Notes under the pieces: model-generated | Seen by the model: only the letters and a program-made list of their open reading frames with translations | Told to the model about the DNA's origin: nothing | The model's database searches: none | Made by a program: the position numbers and the translations under genes | Assembly (NCBI GenBank): GCA_963995525.1 | Contig: OZ023207.1 | Coordinates: 33,054,268 to 33,118,267, forward strand | Length of the DNA: 64,000 nucleotides | Direction of reading: 5' to 3' | Source of the DNA: Escarpia spicata | Lineage: Eukaryota > Annelida > Polychaeta > Sabellida > Siboglinidae | Shown: positions 39,164-49,916 of the stretch, piece after piece | Numbering within the stretch: the stretch's first letter is position 1 | Layout: each line of letters opens with the position of its first letter

Positions 39164-41365
39164 TGTATGCCACGATGATACATGAACAACACTTACTCTG
39201 CTCGCAGTGTACACATCTGTATGCCACGATGATACATGAACAACACTTACTCTGCTCGCAGTGTACACATATGTATGCCACGATGTTACATGAACAACAC
39301 TTACTCTGCTCGCAGTGTACACATTTGTATGCCACGATGATACATGAACAACACTTACTCTGCACGCAGTGTACACATCTGTATGCCACGATGATATACG
39401 AACAACACTTACTCTGCTCGCAGTGTACACATCTGTATGCCACGATGATACATGAACAACACTTAAGTTGCTCTCAGTGTACACCGCTGTATGCCACGAT
39501 GATACATGAACAATACTTGCGTTGCTCGCGGTGTACACCGCTGTATGCCACGATGATACATAGACAATACTTAGTTGCTCTCAGTGTACACCGCTATATG
39601 CCACGATGATACATAGACAACATTTACGTTGCTCTCAGTGTACATCGCTGTATGTCACGATGATACATAGACAATACTTAGTTGCTCTCAGTGTACACAG
39701 TTGTATGCCACGATAATACATACACAACATTTACGTTGCTCTCAGTGTACATCGCTGTATGTCACGATGATACATAGACAATACTTAGTTGCTCTCAGTG
39801 TACACCGCTGTATGCCACGATGATACATAGACAACATTTACGTTGCTCTCAGTGTACATCGCTGTATGTCACGATGATACATAGACAATACTTAGTTGCT
39901 CTCAGTGTACACCGCTGTATGCCACGATGATACATACACAACATTTACGTTGCTCTCAGTGTACATCGCTGTATGTCACGATGATACATAGACAATACTT
40001 AGTTGCTCTCAGTGTACATCGCTGTATGCCACGATGATACATAGACAACATTTACGTTGCTCTCAGTGTACATCGCTGTATGTCACGATGATACATAGAC
40101 AATACTTAGTTGCTCACAGTGTACACCGCTGTATGCCACGATGATACATAGACAATACTTAGTTGCTCTCAGTGTACATCGCTGTATGCCACGATGATAC
40201 ATAGACAACATTTACGTTGCTCTCAGTGTACATCGCTGTATGTCACGATGATACATAGACAATACTTAGTTGCTCTCAGTGTACACCGCTGTATGCCACG
40301 ATGATACATACACAACATTTACGTTGCTCTCAGTGTACATCGCTGTATGTCACGATGATACATAGACAACATTTACGTTGCTCTCAGTGTACATCGCTGT
40401 ATGTCACGATGATGCATAGACAATACTTAGTTGCTCACAGTGTACACCGCTGTATGCCACGATGATACATAGACAACATTTACGTTGCTCTCAGTGTACA
40501 TCGCTGTATGTCACGATGATACATAGACAATACTTAGTTGCTCTCAGTGTACACAGTTGTATGCCACGATAATACATACACAACATTTACGTTGCTCTCA
40601 GTGTACATCGCTGTATGTCACGATGATACATAGACAACACTTAGTTGCTCACAGTGTACACTGCTGTATGCCACGATGATACATAGACAACATTTACGTT
40701 GCTCTCAGTGTACATCGCTGTATGTCACGATGATACATAGACAACACTTAGTTGCTCACAGTGTACACTGCTGTATGCCACGATGATACATAGACAACAT
40801 TTACGTTGCTCTCAGTGTACATCGCTGTATGTCACGATGATACATAGACAACACTTAGTTGCTCACAGTGTACACTGCTGTATGCCACGATGATACATAG
40901 ACAACATTTACGTTGCTCTCAGTGTACATCGCTGTATGTCACGATGATACATAGACAACACTTAGTTGCTCACAGTGTACACCGCTGTATGCCACGATGA
41001 TACATAGACAACATTTACGTTGCTCTCAGTGTACATCGCTGTATGTCACGATGATACATAGACAATACTTAGTTGCTCTCAGTGTACACAGTTGTATGCC
41101 ACGATGATACATATACAACATTTACGTTGCTCTCAGTGTACACCGCTGTATGCCACGATGATACATAGAAAACACTTAGTTGCTCGCAGTGTACACCGCT
41201 GCATGCCACGACGATACATGAGCAACACTTACTCTGTTCGCAGTGTACACCGCTGTATGTCACGATGATACATAGACAACACTTAGTTGCTCGCAGTGTA
41301 CACCGCTGCATGCCACGACGAAACATGAGCAACACTTACTCTGTTCGCAGTGTACACCGCTGTAT
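39164..41365. repeat. 53/54-bp minisatellite derived from an EGF exon/intron boundary
   Basis: About 41 tandem units. Read on the minus strand, each unit contains TACAGCGGTGTACACTGCG, then the exon end GAGCAGA and the intron start GTAAGTG of the real EGF exon at 41340, plus about 28 bp of intron. Units at both array ends keep an intact AGA|GTAAGT. Inner units alternate between a 53-bp type with CTAAGT, which has lost GT, and a 54-bp type with CGTAAAT, giving a higher-order period of about 107 bp. The array occupies most of the intron before SEA-3. Confidence 0.93.
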
Positions 41366-41453
41366 CCCGCGGCACAGCGGCATAGATAGCGGTTGATCAA
41401 ATCCAAACACGTTGCACCATTCTGGCACGGGTTACTTCCACACTCTTTCTCAT
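41340..41453 (-). CDS. SEA/EGF gene, EGF exon that seeds the minisatellite
   Basis: A 114-nt, phase 1-1 exon on the minus strand between ACATTTTCAG and GAACAGA|GTAAGTG. It encodes [15 protein letters not shown], then [15 protein letters not shown], a complete six-cysteine EGF. It precedes SEA-3, and the split codon at the join makes Lys. The last 25 or so bases of the exon and its donor are the right-hand end of the tandem array at 39164-41365, so the authentic donor is followed by dozens of decayed copies of itself. Confidence 0.92.
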
Positions 41454-41979
41454 CTGAAAATGTACACCGTAACGTGGTTGTAATCCACGTTGTCTGAATA
41501 GTTCTGATTTATGAAACTGAAAACAATATGATATATTGGTCCCAGTCAACATGGATCTAATCGACTAGTCTAAAGTGCTGCGTACGTATGCAGCTATGCG
41601 GCAATGCGGCTACAAACGCTGGCAGAACGGGTGTAACCAAATTCACGCGGCGGATTCCACTCTGGAAATAATCTACTGATATTACTGTTTACGTAAGCAT
41701 CATTCCAGAATGTGGCGGCCTGTTTGATAGCGCTTGGATTCTGTGGTTAATTTTCGCAAATCTAGCAGCGTGGGTTTGCACATTTTCAAGACGGTTAATG
41801 TCTCTGTGCGAATATGAGTATTCCCAAAATCTAAATTTACGTGGTTGTATCTACATATTGTTTCGACATTAATTAACTACCAAGTCTACCAAGATAAGAA
41901 CAAAGAACACCACCTTCACCAACAACAACGCCTCTACCACTACACTGCCACCACTGCTTGTACTTCTACTATAACTCAC

Positions 41980-42084
41980 CCATACTGCACCTGACTCCAG
42001 TGTATCCAGTTTCACAGACGCAGGCAAATGAACCATGTAACTCAGTACAGTTGAGGCAATGTGAACACTCCGAACAGGTTAAGT
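41980..42084 (-). CDS. SEA/EGF gene, EGF-like exon with seven cysteines
   Basis: A 105-nt, phase 1-1 exon on the minus strand between GTGTTTGTAG and GTATGG|GTGAGT. It encodes LTCSECSHCLNC, then GSFACVCETGYTGVRC. The C-x-C-x(2)-GYTG-x-x-C ending is an EGF, but the front half is compressed and there are seven cysteines, so one is unpaired within the module. It follows SEA-2. Confidence 0.85.
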
Positions 42085-42303
42085 CTACAAACACAATCAC
42101 ATAGACAATGTCATGCATAATCTCACGCAATAACAACAGTCCGCAGCGTGTGGGTAAGTGAGGGTGTGCTTGTGTTTATAATTATATGTTTCTTTCTTAA
42201 GACGTTCTCTCGGATAAAACTGTCGAAGACGCTCGTTATACGAAGTATAAATGAATACACCCGTGCAATGGTTTATAATTTAATTTTTTTTTAACATACT
42301 TAC

Positions 42304-42333
42304 ATAGATCAGTGTCAGGAAATCGCAGACGAT
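42304..42333 (-). CDS. SEA/EGF gene, candidate 30-nt exon after SEA-2
   Basis: The minus strand shows TTTGTTTTAG, 30 bases, then GTAAGTATG. It is phase 1-1 and encodes RLRFPDTDL with a split codon on each side. Both splice sites are strong and the frame is kept between SEA-2 and the next EGF. The equivalent places after SEA-1 and SEA-3 have no such exon, so it may be a cassette. Confidence 0.5.
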
Positions 42334-42769
42334 CTAAAACAAATTAAGTACGATACTTAACATTTGCTATATACCAGTATCAACATACATTATGCACGCA
42401 TGCACGCACATGCACACATACATAAACACACACATACATTCATACACTATTACAAATAGATACATGCAAGTGTACACCACATATTCGTACGAACACACAC
42501 GTACAGACATATACCCACACGCACGCACGTACGTACGCACGCTCACACAAACACGCGCGCGCAAATCACACACACTCACTCAAATACACACACGCATGAG
42601 CTCACCCCTCTGTCCTTTGCATGTCCGCCCCATCACGACATTACATAGCATAGAATAACATAACAATATACATTTTGCCAGCTCATAGAAAATAGAACTG
42701 TAAACGTGACACGGTCGTCATCGTGAAACAAGACTTTTACTACTACCATTACTACTATTCAGCATTTAC

Positions 42770-42912
42770 CAGAGACAGCTACATTGATGAAGTCGACGTC
42801 ATTATGACGCCCTTTCTCTTCCACAACGTCGACACTGTAGCTAATTGCGTCCTGCACCTCCCGAGATGAAAGATTAGTTGCAGCAACCACGTCGAACCTG
42901 GCGTATCTCATC
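42770..42912 (-). CDS. SEA/EGF gene, SEA-2 C-terminal exon without cleavage motif
   Basis: A 143-nt exon, phase 2 in and 1 out, between ACAATGACAG and GTCTCTG|GTAAATGC. It encodes RMRYARFDVVAATNLSSREV, then VDFINVAVS. It takes the place of the SEA-1 and SEA-3 exons and is the same size within one codon. The residues at the cleavage position are Arg-Tyr-Ala-Arg in place of Gly-Ser-(V/I)-Ala, so this SEA domain is not expected to cleave itself. Confidence 0.85.
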
Positions 42913-43112
42913 CTGTCATTGTACAACAAATACATCATCCGCATATAGAAAGAGTTACGTAAGGACTATTCAATACATCATTGTACCCGCCAAGAACAAT
43001 TAATGTCATAGCTATGTGTAAATAACCTAGAGCGGTGTAGAAAGGTGATCCAATAATGCAAAACTCTGTGGGACGACTATTTTGAAACAAATATTCATAT
43101 TGATTGACTCAC

Positions 43113-43171
43113 CTGAATCTCAGGTTCAAGATTTTGCTATCCAAACCTTTGTCCTTAAATGTCTGCTTCAC
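43113..43171 (-). CDS. SEA/EGF gene, SEA-2 middle exon
   Basis: A 59-nt exon, phase 0 in and 2 out, from CTGTTTTACAG to ATTCAG|GTGAGTC on the minus strand. It encodes VKQTFKDKGLDSKILNLRF. The intron phases are identical to those around the SEA-3 middle exon, which supports both models. Confidence 0.83.
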
Positions 43172-43237
43172 CTGTAAAACAGAACAAATTATACAACTTC
43201 ATGCCTGAATATTGTCAAGTGGAAAATCGTAACTGAT

Positions 43238-43860
<623 letters not shown>

Positions 43861-43945
43861 CACACACACGCACACGCACACACACACGCACCCACACACA
43901 CAGGCATGCACGCACGCACACACACGTCGTATGTATCTACATTAC

Positions 43946-44064
43946 CATTGCCGTGACTTTCTTGGCACTTTTCTTCATCTGTTTAACGTACGTGCTGTTC
44001 ACGTCCAGGAGATGTATCGATTTGGAAACTAATATTCCGACAGGGAATAGGTATGCATCTTTGG
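43946..44064 (-). CDS. SEA/EGF gene, SEA-2 first exon
   Basis: A 119-nt exon, phase 1 in and 0 out, between TTTCTTACAG and GCAATG|GTAATG on the minus strand. It encodes KDAYLFPVGILVSKSIHLLD, then NSTYVKQMKKSAKKV, with one N-glycosylation sequon. Its length and phases equal those of the SEA-3 first exon. Sequence similarity is weak, so the SEA call rests partly on the three-exon structure. Confidence 0.8.
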
Positions 44065-44506
44065 CTGTAAGAAATGCGTAGCAATTGAAGGATATATAAA
44101 AAAATAGATACGCTAGCAAAAAATGTACAAATCAAAACACGACCCAAAACACTAAGTTTGCTAGCACCATTATGGCTCATCAGATCCCAACGATCGTGAT
44201 ATATTTTGAAAGGCTACGGTTTCTGCTATACAATCGTATATATGGTCTCTTGATAATTATTCCTAAACTAACCTATATTTGGACGTATAACTCTGCCGTT
44301 TACGGTATCTTAGACACTGCGAACGATGTTGGTTCGTCGACATAGTTTACCAATCTACCGCTTGATGCGCCACTTCATGATTTCATGCTATAAAGATCAC
44401 CAATTGCTAAACGGCGGGTAAAGTGACCTTATCGAAGTCGGTATGACGTCACAATCACATATATCAACCAACCAACGCAACAAATTTTGACCATTAGTCT
44501 CCGTTG

Positions 44507-44887
44507 AACATTACTGGACTTATAAATGTATTTGGAAACAAGTGTTATTGAAATATATTACGAGTTTCGTAACTGAACGTAGAACTAACGAATCCATCGC
44601 AAATGAGCTTGGTGTTATACCCGGGACTTTATTGAACTTTGTAAAGAAACATAAACTTAGTTATTTCGGCCATGGGAAACGGTATCAATCTCTAGAGAGA
44701 CTAATAACGGAAAGAAAAGTGGAAGGCAACAGAAGCAGAGGAGGACCTACGAGACAATGGGAGAAGGACATAGAGGAATGGATGGGAGCAAACGTCTGGC
44801 GAGTGGGGTGACTGGCAAACGAAAGAGCTGTCTATAGACAATCCATCAAGGATGCAACGTCCTGAAATGGATAAGCAAACCCAACCA
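44507..44887 (+). mobile_element. 5'-truncated RTE-like LINE, 3' end, with target-site duplication
   Basis: The frame from 44542 reads ERRTNESIANELGV, KKHKLSYFGH, then KVEGNRSRGGPTRQWEKDIE, matching the C-terminus shared by many invertebrate RTE-like reverse transcriptases. An 11-bp direct repeat, AGTCTCCGTTG, flanks the insert at 44496-44506 and 44888-44898. It lies in the intron upstream of SEA-2. Confidence 0.8.
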
Positions 44888-44899
44888 AGTCTCCGTTGG

Positions 44900-46135
44900 T
44901 TGGGGAACGTTATTGTGACGTCACGCCGACAAAGAGAATATCGGTTTAGTTGCCGTCAAAGCCAGTTCGCCGCCGTTTAAACTGGGTGGAGCTTATAACG
45001 TGAAATCAAGAACTGGTGAAGTGCGCATGTTTGAATCAAATGCAAATGAAGAAGGCAACGCCTCAATAGGAATATTAGTGTACTGGGTACCCGAAGCCAA
45101 CATCGTTCGGAACCGAACAGAACACCGAAAACGGCATGATTGTAGTTCCGTTGACAGGTGTTCTAGGAATAGTTACCGGGACACCTAGATGGATGCTATG
45201 ATAAGAGAAAGTGCATTCTTTCAAATGATACCAAGATAGTCGGGATCGGACGAGCCATGAGGGTGCTAGCGACCGTTGTTTTTTTGGGCCTGTTTTGAGT
45301 TGTACACTTTCGCTCGCTTATCTATTATATTACGTAAGAATCGTAGCGAAATAACTGTAGCGTGGTAACACTAAAGTTGGTGATGAAATAAATAGGTGGA
45401 TTGATAAGCATTTTGAGCAGTCGTAGAGAGCGTACACAGCGCTGTAAAAGTTTCTTTTACTTCTATCTAGTTCATCAATGCTGACGGTTGGTAATGGAAT
45501 AAACGGCTTTTGGGAACAATCACATATACCGACAGTTTCAACAAACATACATGTCTATATTGGACAACGTCAACAGGCACGTATATGAACTGGATTTCTA
45601 GACAACATTAACATGTACATAATATACGATATTGTCAACAAACATATATCACATTTTTAACATACACACGTGATTACCAAAACAGGCATGCCAGGTATTT
45701 ACATCACTCATAACGGACATGTTCAGCATGCATACATACTGGACATTATCAACATAAGTATTGCATATTCACAAAAGGCATATCGTCGGATACGTACAGC
45801 AGAAAATCGTATTAACGATACAATGCCCACGTGCGTGAATACATACGCATACATGTATGTCTTGGCAAACTTCCTAAATGTGTTATTTCATCATATAAAT
45901 CATGATATATTTCTGAATACATAAAACGAACATTAACTTCTGTAGCTATGTTTAATGTAGCTAAACGTAGCATTTCGTTTCAGCGTGATGCAATATCTTC
46001 GTGTAAAATTTACTATATTTAATTAAACAATATAAAACACACGTAAATATTCATCTGAAATAAAAAAATGTCAACGTGCTAAACATCGAACTCACTAGTA
46101 ATATAGTTCACACAAACAACAAACATGTGGCTTAC
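44900..46135. other. Intron sequence without recognisable features
   Basis: AT-rich intron of the minus-strand gene between SEA-2 and the upstream EGF exon. Short open frames are not conserved-looking. I see no transposon ends here. Confidence 0.5.
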
Positions 46136-46249
46136 CAGTTTGACAGTTCACGTCAAAGTAGCATTGACTGCAGATGCAATCATAGTGGTTGACCTTGTCT
46201 AAGCACAAGCCACCATGCTGACATGGGCTGCTTTCACATTCATTTATCT
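46136..46249 (-). CDS. SEA/EGF gene, EGF exon before SEA-2, seven cysteines
   Basis: A 114-nt, phase 1-1 exon on the minus strand, between TATGTTACAG and CAAACTG|GTAAGCC. It encodes INECESSPCQHGGLC, then YDCICSQCYFDVNC. The EGF pattern is complete, but there is a seventh cysteine (SQC) where most EGFs have G-Y/F-x-G. The join to SEA-2 gives Ala, and the join from 52825 gives Glu. Confidence 0.9.
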
Positions 46250-46549
46250 CTGTAACATACAAACATATGTTCAGCAGCCAGCCATATGAACCTATACGAT
46301 GTCAAACCTTGATTAGTGTTATATACAAAGTTGTATTGTAACGGTGCAGGATAATAAAGCATTTTCTAGACCGCCGTAGCTATACAACCAGTACTCCCTC
46401 TAATGCAGTTGTATGATACTTTACGTTTAATCAATTCAATAAGTTTCGCAGATATATTGCACACGAAATGTAGTATAGTGTGTATTCACATGTCAGGGAT
46501 GTCATCTATAATATAGATAACCGACATTACGGCAGTGAGCAGCAGTGTA

Positions 46550-47035
46550 ATCTGAGCACAGGTCTGTGTGATGCGTCTAGTGTCGCAGTGTAGTGAGTAG
46601 CTTGTAGTGCATGCACTTCTTGCTCTCGCTTTCAGCTCCGACCGCCAGCTAGCTCCTTCACAGGGGTGAAAAGGGACATGAGTGCGCAAGCCTCCCCTGC
46701 TGGTACATAGCCTCTCCACAGACAAGACTCTAGCATGATGTACGTGTGGTACACTGCGGTGACTGGGCACCTTACGGCCCCAGACTAATGTGCTGGGGAT
46801 CTAAAAGGGCAACTCTGATTTAAAACCTGGGTAGACCCAACTCATTAGCCTTGACAGGCAGTGGGTCTAGGAGAAGGAAAACTCTGACTTCAAACCATGG
46901 GCAGATCAAGTCCACTAGTCATGGAAGACATTGGCCGACGGGATGGAAAACCTGGAAGACAAACCCACCACATGGGTCAGCATGGGCAGCGCCATGTGGC
47001 TCGAATCATTTACCTCAGTTATATGCTGTCACTTA
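46550..47035 (+). mobile_element. 5' part of an RTE-like LINE (split by a DNA transposon)
   Basis: Sequence with GGCAGTGGGTCTAGGAGAAG and CCCACCACATGGGTCAGC is in the style of the 5' region of invertebrate RTE-like LINEs. It breaks at TTA (47033-47035), where an inverted-repeat element starts, and appears to continue at 49917. The left boundary is uncertain. Confidence 0.5.
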
Positions 47036-49913
47036 AGGCGGCGATACACGTTACGATTGTCTCGGATGAAAACGTCCGATTACCACGTAAATTATGAAAT
47101 CGTATCGTGTGGCTGTCTGGCCGAATCAAACGCATTCGAGTCACTCGTACGAGTAACTGTTACAGAAAGTCATATTTCTTGTACGATTCCATCGGACGTT
47201 CGGTGATATTGAGCAATCAGAGAACATAAACAAGGTTGAACTTCTTCAATAACATGGTTGCCGATGACTTCGGTAAAACCTCACCTTAAATATTTGTCGA
47301 GCTATATCATGAAAGATTCTCTGTGGAACGCGGCGAATCCAATTTATAATGACAGCAACGACGGTTGCGGATAGTCTGAAAGTTCTCGAGGATGACGGTC
47401 AGTGACGCAAGTTTCAAAAATGGAGGATTATAACACAGACGTTCTGTCACTGTCAGAAATGACAGAACGTCAGAAGTAAGTAGGGACGGCGACGTCATGA
47501 CATTTGGATTATTGATTAATCGTAATTGAGTTAATGCGCTATACTTATATTGATAAGTGTCAACGTAACGTGAAGTGAAATGGGCATTTTTTCTGACATA
47601 ATTATGTCTTGATATATCACACTTTAAGTTTATGTATTGTTCTTATGTTGGAAAAATAAACACATTTATTATTATTTTTAATCCGCAAATTTCCTTGTGA
47701 AGTTGTGTTGTACTAAGTTGTTTATTATCGCTACAACTTGCAAGTGCCACCACTGTATCAAACTTGTATCAACCATGATATTATACTAGAATCTACGCCT
47801 TTTGAAATGTTGAGGCGGCGGCAGTGGCATTTTTAGAATCGTAATTTTCGTGTTTGATATTCGACTCCCTACTAAATTATAAATCTATTGACTATCGTTG
47901 CGTGTCCCACTTTTGTGATGCTTGTGGGCCTTGGACTTGGTATTGAGTCGTTTTTTTCTTTTCCGTTAGCCAGCTTCACGCATAGAATGGAAACACTTAT
48001 ACTATTTACTGGTTGTGTTAGCGTTTCTGTTACTAGTGTGAACATGTTTGTAAACAAATATTGACATCTATGCCTTGGCTGGTACTAGTAAGGGGTTGGG
48101 CAAATGACACATTGTTGAAAACTATGCCTATGCCTGTGGGGTCCTTGTCAATATGCTATCTGGATCTTGACTCTTGTTGACATATTGGTATCTTGTAATA
48201 TTTTATTAAGACACTATTCAACAATTTGTTTGCACTCAACCAGTGAAGTAATTGCTAATTTAGGGTTAAGATTATTGTTAAGTAAGTTTTTTGAAGCCAC
48301 AACATTGTGTGATTTGTGATTAGATCCACATAAATGTGTGTAATCTTTTTAATAAAAATGTGTACTGGACATACATCAACATTCATTACAATCATGCAGC
48401 ATATCTTGCATGAAGACTTTGTGTCGATTCAAGCCACAAGGATTTATTTTGGTGAATATATTTATTTATGTACTGTTGCTATAAGTGGATGTTCGTTATA
48501 TTAGGCATCCTTACTGTTATGCTGGGAGTCCATTATTCCTACCACTGTGACGCAGACTACCTGGTAATGTGTTGAAGAATGAATGAAAGTGTCAGTTCAT
48601 GTGTAAAACTGGGTCAGGCCCTGTCATATTGTCAGTCTGTGATGTGTTGTGCATCAAGGAGAACTTTTCTCCATTATTATTTGCCATTTACATTAATGTT
48701 TTATTTCACATTTTCAAATACTGCAACTACAGTGTACATGTTTTACACATTATTGCTAAATGATTTATGTATTGCAACTATTTGTTTTACTAGTATTAAC
48801 TACATTTTGTGTAGGAATTTAGTCTTCGTGCAGTAATTGCAGTATGGCCACATAAATAGTTTAGGACTCTCCTAGGAAAAACCATAATTGAAAAGAGAAA
48901 ATAATAACAAATATAATTTGGTCATCAAACTGTAACCCTTCTGAGACACTTATTCCTGAGAGAAATATGTATGATGTGCCTCCTTGTTGTTGTGGTTGCA
49001 ATTTTAATATAATGTTGCCCTACGCCTAATTATTTGAAGGTATGGCACATATTGAACAATGCTTCAAAACAGTTTACTGTATTTGCAGCTTATTGTGTAA
49101 TAAAATATGTGAAGCATCACAGTGTTGTCTTATTAATTTGTACTACAGTTGGAAAATAACAAATGCAATGCATTAATAATGAACCAACATAAAATATACA
49201 CAAATAAAGATCTACCTTTATAACCTTGTTTTTCCACCCTAGCTCCCTGGCATATATCCATCCATCTGTTGACAACTTGAATACTGCTGCCTACAGATTT
49301 TGAGACTGACTAATCCTTTTGTCTTGAAACACACCAGAGCTTGGGTCCCAAGGGTTTAGGCGCAAAAGAAGTTACCTTATTATTATTAAATAAGTAGTTA
49401 CGTTGGTTGTAACTTTTTGTCACCACTACACAATAAAGATAAAACATGGATGTTTTAAACCTTGATCGAGCTGAAACGATCCAAAGATTAATGTAAATAA
49501 CCTCTCACATCATATATGTACATATATGTTATAACAATTATAAAAATATATTAAGTAATCATTATTAAACACAATATGTATGACTTTAAATAAACGCTTC
49601 TGGTTGAATTTGTGACGTAAGCGCACCAGTCTCGTTCTTTAAAAAAAATACTATGAACATTTTCTGTATGGCACATAAAATAATTAATTAAAATAATAAT
49701 TATGCCCTTTAGTGATTTTACAACATTGCCCCAAGAAGTTACACAAAATATAAAATCAGCCACTACCCCTACCACCACACTAGCCCGATCGCCAACAAAA
49801 TAAGGCCAATCGTAACGAGTGTCTATCTGTACGATTCAATCGGGCCGATTGACTTTGCCGAGTCACTTGTATGAGTCAATCGGTGCGATGGTATCGTAAT
49901 GTGTATCGCCGTT
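47036..49913. mobile_element. PIF/Harbinger-like inverted-repeat DNA transposon inserted in the LINE
   Basis: The left end reads AGGCGGCGATACACGTTACG. The right end, on the other strand, reads AACGGCGATACACATTACG. Each is flanked outside by TTA (47033-47035 and 49914-49916), a 3-bp duplication as made by PIF/Harbinger elements. The 2878-bp interior is AT-rich and I see no transposase domain in it, so it is a non-autonomous or decayed copy, or one carrying unrelated sequence. The family call rests on duplication size only. Confidence 0.6.
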
Positions 49914-49916
49914 TTA

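Noticed and set aside
39021..39609. Cys-rich repeat proteins encoded on either strand of the array (Cys-Glu-Gln-Ser-Lys or Tyr-Ala-Thr-Met repeats)
   Set aside because: The array period of 54 bp keeps frames open only over the 54-bp units, and 53-bp units break them. No independent coding evidence exists.
39164..41365. CRISPR-like regular array
   Set aside because: The units are contiguous tandem copies without unique spacers, in a eukaryotic intron, and derive from an exon/intron border.
47307..47498. 63-residue minus-strand frame inside the Harbinger-like element, considered as a transposase fragment
   Set aside because: No recognisable Harbinger transposase or Myb-like motif could be seen.
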